A stretch of 60,000 nucleotides of DNA from Apostichopus japonicus (taxonomy: Eukaryota > Echinodermata > Holothuroidea > Aspidochirotida > Stichopodidae), in NCBI RefSeq assembly GCF_037975245.1, contig NC_092575.1:2549001-2609000 (forward strand), written 5' to 3'. This document shows positions 24,683-36,538 of the stretch, piece by piece. A program made the position numbers and the translations under genes. The notes below the pieces were generated by a model that worked only from the letters and a program-made list of their open reading frames with translations, made no database searches and had not been told where the DNA came from. The number at the start of each line of letters is the position of its first letter. Position 1 is the first letter of the stretch.

Positions 24683-25725
24683 TGTGCCCTCGTGCTTCGA
24701 CGTACCCGAATATGTATGCTTTTATACAATAAATATAATTTTAAATATACAAAGAGAAAGGAAGTGGTCAAAAATATCTTAATAGGATTAACGAGTAGAT
24801 GCACCCCCTTTCCCTCCCCCCCCTCAAAAAATAACAAAAATGGACTAATACATAAGATCAAATGATTTGAAACATTTAAACATTGCAAAACTCCAAGTAA
24901 CACAGAATTATGTACAAGTGAATATTCAATAGCTGTTTGAATAATACGTACAAAAATTCTCTTTAAACGAATGCGGTGAAGCATTCATTTTCATTGTATT
25001 AGGCATAGAATTCCAATGAGTATTAGCTCGATTACGTAAACTCTGCATAATAACGTTAGTTATAGAGTACGTGCTTTGTGCATGTTACCAGCCTGCCTTG
25101 TATTATGATTATGTATATATGTATTGTACTTAAAATAACAAGTGATAACAGCAGGGTTATGATTATTATTATTGGAACGGTAAGCAAGCTTATCAATGAG
25201 AACAGCATTAAGGTCAGGAAATTTAAGGAGATTGACAGAAGCAAATATCTTGCTGGTGTGATCATTGAAGGAAGCAAAAGAAATATGACAAATTGCTCTC
25301 TTTAAAAGCATCAGAAGTTTGTTGATATTAGAATACATTGTACTGGACCCAACTGTCACACAATACGTGAGATGGGGATGAATAAGAGTAATATAGAAAG
25401 AACGAAGAACTTGTCTCGGTAATGAATGCTTCAAATTAAGAGAATCCCAACTCCTCGGGTAATAGTTATAATAATTGAATTTACGATATTATTCCACATC
25501 GAGTCAGAGTCAGTAGTAACCCCAAGAATCGTTGTATAATCTACTCTTTTAAGATATGTTCCATCCATTGATATGTCAAATATCCCCTTTTTTTCTTATG
25601 CTGCTCTTCTTATTTTGAAAAACAGTGTAATTAGTCTTACTAACATGAAAGGAAAGCGTATTGGCATGCAGAGAACCAAGCATAGAATCATATAATCGAA
25701 CTTTGTCTTTAACCCACGTCATTGA
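24683..25725 (-). mobile_element. Retroelement family 1 copy in U2
   Basis: Minus-strand frame 25060-25434 reads [58 protein letters not shown] and [11 protein letters not shown]. It is broken elsewhere. Confidence 0.8.
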
Positions 25726-26356
25726 ACTGAAAAGCAATAGAAACCCTCTTGCCTATAAAAGTAAGACAGACATTATTTATAGTCATGATTATATTACTTT
25801 ATGTGTATTTATTTATACATTTTTTCATATTATATACATAATAATCCACATTCTCGTGAAATCCATTCTTGTCTACAACTTTATTGGTTTTATGGAAATA
25901 CATACGTGTGGTCCTTGTTACGACGGTATGCAACCCCCCCCCCCCCCCGGCCTCCCCAAGCTAATAAAGAAATCGCTATAAAGGGATTATTGCACCTACG
26001 CAGAAAGCAGGGTAAATTTTGTTCTAGTTTCGATCAAGTTATTTAATATTTCTCACACTGACTTATACGTTGTTCATTTATTGTAAAAGTGTTATTTTTA
26101 ATTCGTATTTCAATTCTTTTTATCACTTTTCGCAGATCCAGACGCGCCTTTGGGGAACTTTTGTGTTGATAGCTTCTGTGGAACGTCAACCAAAAGTCAC
26201 AAAAGCCACGATGAAAAAGAATCTACTTTAAAAAGATATCAAAACGATTTTAATGTGAAACTTGTTGGAGCAAGTCTGGTGAAGAAAATTTGTCTGAATG
26301 ATTCCCTGGTTACGATGTTAGGATTTTGTTTACTTCTAATAAGTTATTTCGCGTAG

Positions 26357-27095
26357 CAAAAATAACACAAAACAACAACAACAACAAAAAACTTTTGGAA
26401 GCAGATATAGGAAGGACGCTTTCTTACTATCAGTAGTTTTCAAATTTGTTTCGGAAAGCAGCGTCTTTTACTTTCAAATTAGTCAAAGGTGTACCAGTCC
26501 GCCAAATTAATGTACTTTTTAAAAATTAGTCGCCGAATACAGAGATATTACTGTGTATGGCTATGGCGGTGTTAAACGTCTACTGTAGATACAAGAGGTT
26601 ATTCTAAAAGGTAGTATAGATAAAGACACATGATTCATGGTTAAATAATAATGAGCGAGTGGTTAATAAATTTGATTGAATATTCACTTATTTTTCACTT
26701 AGAATTCATTAATCAAATGAAACAAAGATTGATTGGGAAATTTTAAAATTTCAAACCTATTTGTAATGAAACTTGTTTAATCAATTAATGAGCTATGTCT
26801 TTTATGAAATCGTATCGAATCGCATCAATAAATTAATCTAGTTCATCTAGAAGAGCCCCTTTCAGTGGATGAAACCGGTTCTGCTATCACCTGAAGCGAT
26901 ACGTATCAAGTCATGTGTACTTATTACGTGAGAATGTATCTACCTATCAAGTCAAGTTAATACACATAAAAATGTGCCAAGTCATGGATAGTTATTACGT
27001 GAATACATATGGTCTGCCTTAATTTCCATTGATTTACCCAAATTAATCACCTCTGATTTTGGTTGGTGATCGTTTCGATTAGCTCGTCAAAGTTA
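26357..27095. other. 3' flank of FT3
   Basis: A copy of the convergent intergenic region, with no gene. It carries the short ACGTATCAAGTCA and TTATTACGTGA words but no expansion. Confidence 0.6.
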
Positions 27096-28586
27096 CTAAT
27101 CCAGAAATGAATATTCAGATTGGCCAAAATCCTTCAACCACTTGTGTTTTCCACATGCCTTACAGCTGCCTAGCCAATCAGGTCCATAAGGATCGACTTT
27201 TGTAATTAACGGTTCTTTCCTCCAAGCATTGTTTTCCAAATATTGTAATAGAACACATGCTTTCTCATCATGACAAAATGGAAAAACTCTTTTATTGGTG
27301 TACACCTCAACTTTTCCATCTTTTCTCCATTCATGATATTTTCTATAAAGAGTTGCGTTTCCAGCCACTTTCTTAACATATTTGGCAAGATCCTCGATTT
27401 TCTCAAAATCGTCTGCGTATATGAAAGAGTTTGGGGGAGCTAATCGCGTGTATTCCGACTTTTTCGCGCCAATTACGATAGGCACAGATTCGTACTCTGC
27501 GAGTGCTTTCCAAAATTTCTCCGTAATGTATTCTGAACAACATGTATTCTCAACAGCAAGATAAAATCGATGTTTCCTTAAAATTTCTGATCCTTCTGAG
27601 TTGCGTGGAATTTTGTGATTGCCACATCCTCCGTACATTTCAATATCGATGAATTTTGACAGGAAATAAACAAGTGCCGTTCTGTTCCAGTATGCATGCC
27701 GGCAATGGCTACTTGCCCAACTAACCGTCGCCACCTCCGGGGACTTTCCCGTTGTAACGTTAGTAGGAAAGTCTAAACTTTCGTTGAAAGGAATGTAAGC
27801 ACCAAATGGTGCGTACACTTCAGATTTACTATGGTAACCAAAAGTCATGTTGAATTGTAAGTCTTTAAATTCTCGTTTACGGCTAACGGTAGGGGGAGAC
27901 GTATAGGCACTTTCAGGAGTAGAATAGAGCCAAATTTGACGTGGCTTTCTTTCACGCAGTAGTGTCTGCCAGTGTCTTATAGAAGTAGATTTAGTAAAGA
28001 TAAGAACGTCCGCGACTTTGCTGGAGTTACCATTCGTGAAATCATCTTTAAATGAGATGGTTCTGTTAGTTCCGGGACATTTAACTGTTCGAAATAACCA
28101 CTTGCTGTGATACTTTTTGGTCACTGCCACTAGTGATACAACTATGTCCTTATTGATATCATAAACGGGCTTTCCCTTGACATCTTTACTACCATCACTT
28201 TCATCATTTAGCGATATTATATTTGTAACATTTTTACCATTCTCACCTTTCGGAGTCTTTGCCGTAGTTGTGTTATGGACGCGTTCAATAACAGTCAACT
28301 TATCCATCAACGAAGTCACATTTTCAACATCCGAATTTCTGATAGCTAAATCAACAGTGGAGTTGTGTAAACTATCCATATTGATCATATCAAGTCTGCT
28401 CGACCTCGCTGGATCCGATATATCCATTTCCGACCAAACCGGAGATGATTTATACCGAGGCAGTTTTCCCATCTCCAACGTGGACTTTGTCATTTTCGTG
28501 TAGATTCCAATTCCAGTGATCACGGAAAAGCATAATAATGCAACAAAGATCGACCTAGGCTGTGGTACTTGTAATGTATAGAACAT
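27096..28586 (-). CDS. FT3: alpha-1,3-fucosyltransferase-like (GT10), 496 aa, variant donor motif
   Basis: Full-length FT with the usual architecture. The donor-binding motif is FYLAVEN instead of FYLAFEN (codon 27552-27554). SHCRHAYW replaces SHCHHAYW, and the stem reads SDGSKDVKGKP, one Lys shorter; all three features are shared with FT7. It begins MFYTLQVPQ, with a private Leu. Only about 15-25 bp of the common FT 5' flank remain; beyond that the sequence is transporter-intron DNA (see 28600-29745), so this gene lacks the TATA-type promoter of FT1, FT5 and FT6. Confidence 0.94.
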   Translation of the reverse strand: MFYTLQVPQPRSIFVALLCFSVITGIGIYTKMTKSTLEMGKLPRYKSSPVWSEMDISDPARSSRLDMINMDSLHNSTVDLAIRNSDVENVTSLMDKLTVIERVHNTTTAKTPKGENGKNVTNIISLNDESDGSKDVKGKPVYDINKDIVVSLVAVTKKYHSKWLFRTVKCPGTNRTISFKDDFTNGNSSKVADVLIFTKSTSIRHWQTLLRERKPRQIWLYSTPESAYTSPPTVSRKREFKDLQFNMTFGYHSKSEVYAPFGAYIPFNESLDFPTNVTTGKSPEVATVSWASSHCRHAYWNRTALVYFLSKFIDIEMYGGCGNHKIPRNSEGSEILRKHRFYLAVENTCCSEYITEKFWKALAEYESVPIVIGAKKSEYTRLAPPNSFIYADDFEKIEDLAKYVKKVAGNATLYRKYHEWRKDGKVEVYTNKRVFPFCHDEKACVLLQYLENNAWRKEPLITKVDPYGPDWLGSCKACGKHKWLKDFGQSEYSFLD

Positions 28587-28599
28587 GTTTGTTTATTGC

Positions 28600-29078
28600 T
28601 TGTTGTTGATTATGATAATAAAAGTAATAACAACAATAGAAATAATAATAATAATGAAGATTTATAAAGCGCAGATATATCCACCGATAACTGTGCTCAA
28701 GGCGCAAATAATCCAGATATTACAGGTAAGTCATTCCAACTGTTCTGCCTCACTGCCTAACATCCGTGGAACAGTCAGGTTTCAGTACCTGAGAAAACTT
28801 ACAGATCAAAAGCAATGGCTTAATTATTCACATTTTTTTTTAATTAGTTTTCTTAGGATTCTTTTCACACAGGCGGCACAAATAGAGCTATTGTTGTGTG
28901 AATAAAGGAATTTCTCACTTAGCCTCTATCTCACCTTTCCAAATCAAACATCACACTTAAATTCAACTATGTAAACGTTTGACCTTACAAACGAACATGT
29001 TTTTGATGACCTTGGTAATTCAGAAATGCTTCAACAAGTCATTATAGTAGATTTGTCAGTTTGTCGTTGTTTTATTCT

Positions 29079-29130
<52 letters not shown>

Positions 29131-29745
29131 GTATATTTCTTGTATTATCTAATGCATTGTATCACACAGGGATTCGTTCCAAAATTCCCCTATGAAGTAA
29201 TAACGTTTAGGCCTATGCGTTTCTTGTTTGTTTGTTCAACTATATTTCAACCATCAACGTAATCAACATTTTACATGATTCAAGTTTATACATACAAAGT
29301 ATATGGTTGTAGCGATCCTCGAAAAGTTCATAAGTACTTGTAAGTAAGGTATCCCCAAAATACAAACTGACAAAGTATAACAAAGTATAACAAAGGTAAA
29401 AAGTATGACAAAAAAAATTGTTTCAAGAAAAATGAATAATAATAAGAAGAAAAAGTGTGGGGGAGAGAAAAAAAACTTTAACATATTATATAAACTATAT
29501 ATATAATTGTTTAGCAAAGTTAAAAATCTTGTTTCGATAAGTTGAACATTAGTCGATAGAGTTGGTACAGTCACGAAAGATGGCGCTGAAACAGAAATTA
29601 TTCGTGAGGATTTTATTTTAGCCTCTTCTTAATATGTCTTTGTTTGTTTGTTTCATTCTAACAGGTGGAATCTCTGCTGTCATATACACTGACGTATTGC
29701 ACTGTTTATTTTTACTGGTTGGAGGATTTACCTTAATGATTTTAT
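28600..29745 (+). pseudogene. U3 left part: SLC5 intron C-D remnant plus exon E
   Basis: 28605-29000 matches the parent intron around 2820-3300 (GATTTATAAAGCGCAGATAT and onward). A (TA)n of about 45 bp follows at 29080-29126, then a match to parent 3345-3430. Exon D is missing. Sequence resumes with the parent's 4440 region, and exon E (29665-29745, 81 nt) is complete with good splice sites. The segment 29147-29266 is found inverted in U7. Confidence 0.85.
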
Positions 29746-29785
29746 GTAAGTATAATTAGGGAACTTTTTATTTTTAGGCACCATA

Positions 29786-32096
29786 ACGCATGCGCAATAC
29801 CAACTTCAACAATTCGTGATCCCAACGCTACTTGTGGCTACCCAAGGGAAGACGCATTCAAAATGTACCGTGGTCCCAGTAATGTTGATATACCGTGGCC
29901 GGGATCAATCTTCGGTGAAACGGTGTCTGCCATCTGCATGGTACTGGTGCACGGATCAGGTGTGGTATCAATTAAGTCTTTTTCCAATTAGAATGGATTT
30001 ATAATCTGTCTGTTTAACTTATTTTGCTCTTCTTCAGTCTGTCTCTGAAGAATCTGCTAGGATCGAAACGTCAGATTTGACTTTGACTTTCAAACATAAT
30101 GTATGAGACAACAAAACGAAGGAAATAATCGCTTTAACTGTATGAATTTAAAATATTTCATATTATTTGTTATTTTCGAGGCTAAGCTGTATGATACAAT
30201 AGTATTCTTTACCAGTTTTTTTTCAAAAATTAGCTAATGATACCACAATTATCGTATTTTCTTTTAAAGGGAAATTCTTGTCATAAAATTCGAATTTCGA
30301 ATTGTGCAATTGAACACCTTTCTATTTTCTTTGTGATATAGGACACGGACACACACAAAAGAAGCAACTTATACAGAAAATAGAAAAATAATGTAGCACT
30401 CCTGTTTGTTCTAGATACTGTAGACCTTCTTCTCTAAATTTCTCATCCATACAATCGTTACCACAGAAAGAATCACTTTCATAATTCTATGATGTGTGCA
30501 GTGTGTTCTTTTATTTAAGGTTACCGTCCAAAGAACATTAGCCTCCAAATATATACTTCATGCCCAAGGAGCTTGCATTTTGGCTGGATTCCTCAAGTCG
30601 CTGCCGATATTCATGTTGGTGATACCAGGAATGGTGAGCAGGGTACTGTTCCCAGATGAGGTAGCACCGAAGTTTGTACACAGGTCTGTGGCAATCCGTC
30701 TGGGTGCAGCAACTTTGCATATACAAAGCTAGTGGTCGAAGTCGTACCGGAAGGTAAGTTGAACGTATACAATGATACGACATATACTGTATCAAATGGG
30801 TTGGAAGGGGCAATGACTAAGGGTGCGAGGCAAATATCTCAACTTCAATCCTAATTGGAAAATGACGACGTCCTCCCCCCCCCCCCACCCTTCGTCCCTT
30901 CTTCCGCGTTCTGATTAACAAGTTTAATGATATATTTCATTGCTACACCATGACAAGGAGAAAGTCAATGTATGCCTCAGAAAGCTCTGTTTGATGCCCC
31001 CCCCCCTTCAAGTATTCAACTCCCTTCCCCAAACCCATACCCTACCGTCCCTACCCAAATTAAACCTTCTTGGTGTTTGAGATCTAAACTGGCCTCTAAA
31101 TGCGATATTAACTTATAATTGTGACTTTATATTATTCTAATCATAATATTTCCATGGATCCACGATGCAATGGAACAAACAAAAACCGTTTTGCTTACAT
31201 GTGTATGTTTTTTTTTTGCTTTATTTTATTGACAGGACTAAGAGGTTTAGTGATAGCCGATGTTCGCAGTTCTTTAATGAGTTCCTTTACATCCATATTC
31301 TTGTATTTGGTCTACACTGTTCAAGTTGCAGTGCAGTCAAGTTCAGCGCCGTGCATTACATTAGAGTACACGACATTACAGTGCAGTACAACACAGTACT
31401 GAACAATGAAGTGTTACACAGTGCAATACAATACAGCATATTATATTACAGTACATAACAGTACCAGAAAAAGACGATGGTAGTTTTTGTCGCAATCATT
31501 GTACTAGGTTGCCATATAATTCCACTAAATTATTCATGAAGTCATGCTTCCTTCTTACCTTGATAAAGATTGACGGCTTGACATGGTAGACAACACATAA
31601 AAAGACCCGTCACAACACCTCGATGTCTCGATTCGAATAACTATACGACGGACATTCCTCTATAAGATATAAGAATCTTTATTGGCCATAAAAGGAATTG
31701 GAGTTTACTCCATCTCAGTATAACATACATAAAACAGTCATAAATAAATCAAAACATAAGATTTATAATATATACATTTCTTAAGACAATAAAAATCCAT
31801 GTACTGGCATATAGAAAAAAAAACCTATTTCCTACAAAACTCGTTGGCAAGACTAAGAATGGCCCTTGGCAAGAACGAACGTCTGTATCTTTCTGTCCGG
31901 CATCTGATGACAATTGGCCTGCCAGTTCGACTGCTATACTCAACCTGATTTCCTAGAGGATGTTCCGACGACGTAATTGACATAATATTTCTTTTAGTAA
32001 CCCTGACAAGCAGCTCATCTACTGATCTGAGATCATCAGACCGGCAAACTCGCCTCGCTTTTCTAACAAGAAGCAGACCGGGTGAAAGTTCAACAG
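29786..32096 (+). pseudogene. U3 right part: SLC5 exons F, G, partial H and interrupted K
   Basis: F copy 29786-29959 lacks its 5' part and acceptor, and carries a 4-nt insertion (CATG) that shifts the frame. G copy 30520-30753 has a 10-nt deletion. H copy from 31236 is cut at about 31300. K copy is split: 31569-31662 and 32070-32096 with a retroelement between. Exon M was lost when sequence near 33960 was joined to the FT4 3' flank. Confidence 0.9.
31663..32069 (-). mobile_element. Non-LTR retroelement (family 3) fragment inserted in the exon K copy
   Basis: About 407 bp interrupt exon K between TCCTCTA and GAAGCAG. The uninterrupted version, TCCTCTAGAAGCAG, is seen in U2. The minus strand reads SVDELLVRVTKRNIM, EHPLGNQVEYSSRTGRP and TERYRRSFLPRAI, typical of a reverse-transcriptase C-terminus, and ends in an AATAAAGATTCTTATATCTT-like 3' end at 31663. 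It is 5'-truncated. The same insertion is present in U7. Confidence 0.85.
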
Positions 32097-33057
32097 GTAG
32101 AGCACTCAGCACAGTAACGTAGGCGTGTCATAGGCTCTGACGTGTGTTATTTCACACTCTGTAAAGCCTTATAAACACAAACCTTTTAAACATGATATCC
32201 CAAAGAAAGGTTACAGCACATAGCTCATATTTGGCATGTGTCTTTCTTATAGTGAGCACAAGAACCCTAATATATTTGGTGGAGGTCAAAGGTCATATGG
32301 AGTCAACAGAGGCTCAAATGTCAAAATATCAAAAGTACTTCATCTTGAGAACTTTACCTTCAAAAGAGATTATTTATGCATGGTAGAGCACTCACATGAT
32401 AAGTAAATTTCTCCACAATTTGGTCGATAGGTGAAAGCTCATTTCAGGTTCTCAGAAGCAAACCCTACAAAATTTCCAAAGGTCAGTTCTCAATGAAGAT
32501 GTGACATTTATGCTGATTTGACTTCCACGTTTGTAGAAGATCATCTTTGCTGTGTTAGGTGGAGGTCAAAGTTCAGCTTAGGTGTATAGCTAAATAAGTA
32601 ACTCACAGTTTGTGAAGTGGGAGGATTCCAACTTTCGGCTGTCTTAGGACTCTGAACAGTTTTTCATTACTCTTGCTCTTACTCTTGAGTCAGTGAAATC
32701 ATGCCGATAAAGTTTAGACTTCCTTGGGTTTTCAAGCAGCTACTTTTACAAGTATTTTCAAGTTGTCTCCTTGTGTTTATGCTCTACTAAACTCAACTAC
32801 TCATTGTGCTTCATATTATGGATATTTGCTGTCATAATATTGCTTGTATCAGCTTGTTACCTCTTGACCTTAAGAAGGGGTTAATTGCCATCTCTGTATT
32901 TCCCATTTATCTTCTCTGCCCCCCCCCCCACTTCCATATGTTAAACTGCAGATAAACTACAGCCAGGGGTAGCTTGCGCAAACTATTCATGTGCTACATA
33001 TGTCCCGTTGGTTCTACATGCAGCCGGTTGGGATATTCTTCCATGCTAATAACATTC

Positions 33058-33059
<2 letters not shown>

Positions 33060-33100
<41 letters not shown>
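33060..33100. repeat. (TA)n microsatellite at the 3' tail of retroelement family 1 (U3)
   Basis: About 40 bp of TA directly abutting ACTGTGCCCTCGTGC, the 3' end of the family 1 element. Short in the parent gene, expanded here and in U7. Confidence 0.9.
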
Positions 33101-33965
33101 TGTGCCCTCGTGCTTCGACGTACCCGAATTGGCAATTTCAAATATGTATGCTTTAATACAATAAATATAATTTTAAATATACAAAGAGAAAAAAACCTTA
33201 ATATGCTTAACGAGTAGATGCACCCCCCCCCCCCCAAAAAAAAAATTAACACCAATGGATTTAATATACAAGATCAAATGATTTGAAACACTTAAACATT
33301 GCAAACTCCAGGTAACACAGTATTATGTATAAGTGAATCTTCAATTGCTATTTGAATACTAAGTACTAAGATTCTCTTTAAACGAATGCGGTGAAGCGTT
33401 CATTTTCATTGTATTAGGCAAAGATTTCCAATAAGTATTAGCTCGATAACGTAAATTCTGCATAATAGCGTTAGTTATAGAGCACGTTCTTTGTGCATGA
33501 TACCAGCCTGCCTTGCATTATGATTATGTATATATTTATTGTACGTTAAATAACAATTGATAACAGCAGGGTTAAGATTATTATTAATAATGGAACGATA
33601 AACAAACTTAGCAATGTGAACAGTATTAAGGTCAGGAAATTTAGGGAGATTGAGAGAAGCAAATATCTTGCTCGGGTGTGATCATTTAAAGGAAGCAAAA
33701 GAAATATGACATATTGCTCTCTTTTGAAGCATCAGAAGTTTGTTGATATAAGAATACATTTGTACTGGACCCAACTGTCACACAATAAGAGTGATGGGGA
33801 TGAATAAGAGTAATACAGAAAGAACGAAGAATTTGTCTCGGTAATGAATGCTTCAAATTAAGAGAATCCCAACTTGTGTGATAGTTGTAGAGATTGAATT
33901 AACGTCATTATTCCACATCAAAGCCAGAATCAGTAGTAACCTCAAGACATGTTGGCTAATCAACT
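33101..33965 (-). mobile_element. Retroelement family 1 copy in U3
   Basis: Aligns by eye with 10204-11060 but with more frameshifts; no long frame remains. It is cut at about 33965, where sequence jumps to the FT 3' flank. The expected exon M is missing. Confidence 0.75.
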
Positions 33966-34332
33966 CTTTCAAAACCTTTTTTTTCAAACCTACTTGTAAT
34001 GAAACTTGTTTTGTCAATTAACGAGCTATGTCTTTTATGCAATCGTATCGAATTGCATCAATAAATTAATCTAATTCATCTGGAAGAGCCCGGCCCTTTC
34101 AGTGGATGAAACCGGTTCTGCTATCACCTGAACTGATACGTATCAAGTCATGTGTACTTATTACGTGAGAATGTATCTACGTATTAAGTCAAGTTAATAC
34201 ACATAAATATGTGCCAAGTCATGGTTACTTATAACGTGAATATATATGGTCTGCCCTAATTTCCATTGATTTACCAAACTTAATACCGTCTGATTTGTGT
34301 TGGTAATCGTTTCGATTAGCTCGTCAAAGTTA
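33966..34332. other. 3' flank of FT4
   Basis: A shortened copy of the convergent intergenic region joined directly to retroelement sequence. No gene. Confidence 0.6.
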
Positions 34333-35832
34333 CTAATCCAGAAATGAATATTCAGATTGGCCAAAATCTTTCAACCACTTGTGTTTTCCACATGCCTTAC
34401 AGCTGCCTAACCAATCAGGTCCATAAGGATCGACTTTTGTAATTAACGGATCTTTCCTCCAAGCATTGTTTTCCAAATATTGTAATAGAACACATGCTTT
34501 CTCATCATGACAAAATGGAAAAACTCTTTTATTGGTGTACACCTCAACTTTTCCATCTTTTCTCCATTCATGATATTTTCTATATAGAGTTGCGTTTCCA
34601 GCCACTTTCCTCACATATTTGGCAAGATCCTCGATTTTCTCAAAATCGTCTGCGTATATGAAAGAGTTTGGGGGAGCTAAGCGTGTGTATTCCGACTTTT
34701 TCGCTCCAATTACGATAGGCACAGATTCGTACTCTGCGAGTGCTTTCCAATATTTCTCCGTAATGTATTCTGAACAACATGTATTCTCAAAAGCAAGATA
34801 AAATCGATGTTTTCTTAAAATTTCTGATCCTCCAGAGTTTCGTGGAATTTTGTGATTGCCACATCCTCCGTACATTTCAATATCGATGAAATTTGACAGA
34901 AAATAAACAAGTGCCGTTCTGTTCCAGTATGCATGGTGACAATGGCTACTTGCCCAACTAACCGTCGCAACCTCCGGGGACTTTCCCGTTGTAACGTTAG
35001 TTGGAAAGTCTATACTAACGTTGAAAGGAATGTAAGCACCAAATGGTGCGTACACTTCAGATTTACTATGGTAACCAAAAGCCATGTTGAATTGTAAGTC
35101 TTCCAATTCTCGTTTACGGCTAGCGGTAGGCGGAGATTTATAGGCACTTTCAGGAGTAGAATAGAGCCAAATTTGACGTGGATTTCTTTCGCTCAGTAGA
35201 GTCTGCCAGTGTTTTAAAGAGGTAAATTTAGTAAAGATAAGAACGTCCGCGACCTCACTGAAGTTATCATTCGTGAAACCATCTTTAAATGAGATGGTTC
35301 TGTTAGTTCCGGGACATTTAATTGTTCGAAATAACCACTTGCTGTGATAACTTTTGGTCACTGCCACCAGTGATACAACTATGTCCTTATTGATATCATA
35401 AACGGGCTTTCCCTTTTTTACACTTTTATTACCATCACTTTCATCATTTAACGATATTGTTTTTGTAATATTTTTACCAATCTCACCTTTCTGAGTCTTT
35501 GCACTAGTCGTGTTATGGACACGTTCAATAACGGTCAACTTATCGATCAAAGAAGTCACATTTTCAACATCCGAATTTCTGATAGCTAAATCAACAGTGA
35601 ATTTATGTAAAATATCCATATTGATCATATCAAGTCTGCTCGACCTCTCTGGATCCGATATATCCATTTCCGACCAAACCGGAGATGATTTATACCGAGG
35701 CAGTTTTCTCATCTCCAACGTTGAACTTGTTAATTTCGTGTAGGTTCCCATTCCAATGATCATGGAAAAGCATAATAATGCAACAAAGATCGACTTATGC
35801 TGTGGCACTTGTACAGTATAAAACATATTCAT
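34333..35832 (-). CDS. FT4: alpha-1,3-fucosyltransferase-like (GT10), 499 aa
   Basis: Full-length. Like FT2 it starts MNMFYTVQ and has a type B upstream region, and PQHKS follows. The donor motif is FYLAFENTCCSEYITEK followed by YWKAL (Tyr instead of Phe). FNMAFGYHS in the first GT10 motif removes the N-glycosylation sequon kept in the other copies. Other private changes are LLSERNPR, YVRKVAG and KDPLITK. Confidence 0.94.
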   Translation of the reverse strand: MNMFYTVQVPQHKSIFVALLCFSMIIGMGTYTKLTSSTLEMRKLPRYKSSPVWSEMDISDPERSSRLDMINMDILHKFTVDLAIRNSDVENVTSLIDKLTVIERVHNTTSAKTQKGEIGKNITKTISLNDESDGNKSVKKGKPVYDINKDIVVSLVAVTKSYHSKWLFRTIKCPGTNRTISFKDGFTNDNFSEVADVLIFTKFTSLKHWQTLLSERNPRQIWLYSTPESAYKSPPTASRKRELEDLQFNMAFGYHSKSEVYAPFGAYIPFNVSIDFPTNVTTGKSPEVATVSWASSHCHHAYWNRTALVYFLSNFIDIEMYGGCGNHKIPRNSGGSEILRKHRFYLAFENTCCSEYITEKYWKALAEYESVPIVIGAKKSEYTRLAPPNSFIYADDFEKIEDLAKYVRKVAGNATLYRKYHEWRKDGKVEVYTNKRVFPFCHDEKACVLLQYLENNAWRKDPLITKVDPYGPDWLGSCKACGKHKWLKDFGQSEYSFLD

Positions 35833-36299
35833 GTATTGCTTGTTCTTGATTACTGGTCATTAATTGTATTTACGTTCAGAAAACTTTTACAAACTTTTCC
35901 CCTAAAGGATTAACAGTGATCCCAATTGAACGTGTTGCGACTTCAGTGTCCAGTCGATATACCTATAGCCTGAAAAGACCGTAATATACTGTTGGATAAA
36001 ACCAATAGAAATCTTTACCTCGCTATGATCTGTATACCACAATTCGTTAGTAAACGCCGGTGTATAGCCGTATAGTGATGCTTTCAACATTACCTAAAAT
36101 CATTGAAGGGTACAAAGAGCTGGGTGAGCCATGATCGGTACAATAGTATAATATTTATTCATATGACGTTAATTGACGATTGTTGAAATTGCAACGGTTA
36201 AATGAGTTCAACTCACATAATAATCATAGGGGAGTGAGGAACGCTTTAATTGTTTAGTTAGATTATTGATTTAAACTACTTTATATACACGAAGTTGAT

Positions 36300-36538
36300 T
36301 AAAAGTAATATATTCCCCCTTTTGCAAATAAGACATGTGTTGTATTGCCTGATATGTGATTTGTGTGTTCTAAAGTCTCTCTTTATATTCCTCTTATTAA
36401 AGCTTGGAATACTTTTCATGGAAAGGATAAATTTGTACTGGAGCAGGTTCAGAGGAGGGCTGCTATAGGGTATTTACAACATTTCAAACATCTCCCTTAT
36501 GGAAGTCGTTAAAGAGTTCTTGGTCTAACTAAACTAAA
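36300..36538 (+). mobile_element. Retroelement family 2 fragment at the FT4/U4 junction
   Basis: Only the first part of the element segment remains (LEQVQRRAA region at about 36438-36470). A deletion then joins it directly into exon G, removing the (TA)n tail and exon F. Confidence 0.65.

Larger units (their letters stand above)
22062..26356 (+). pseudogene. U2: SLC5 3'-half duplicate (F, G, partial H, K, M)
   Basis: F copy 22062-22233, one base shorter than U1 at the CCCTTT run, so frameshifted. G copy 22754-22997, 244 nt and open. H copy begins at 23335 but is cut at about 23399 and fused to the CAGTA repeat. Exons I and J are missing through a second deletion. K copy 23666-23786 is full length with intact borders. 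A perfect DR1 motif lies at 23974-23986. Retroelement family 1 is at about 24683-25725. M copy 26136-26356 is full length and open. Loss of the central membrane helices excludes transport function. Confidence 0.9.

Noticed and set aside
31825-32112. Minus-strand ORF of 95 codons, identical in U3 and U7
   Set aside because: Its start lies in antisense exon K sequence and the rest is a reverse-transcriptase tail. It is a truncated retroelement, not a host gene.
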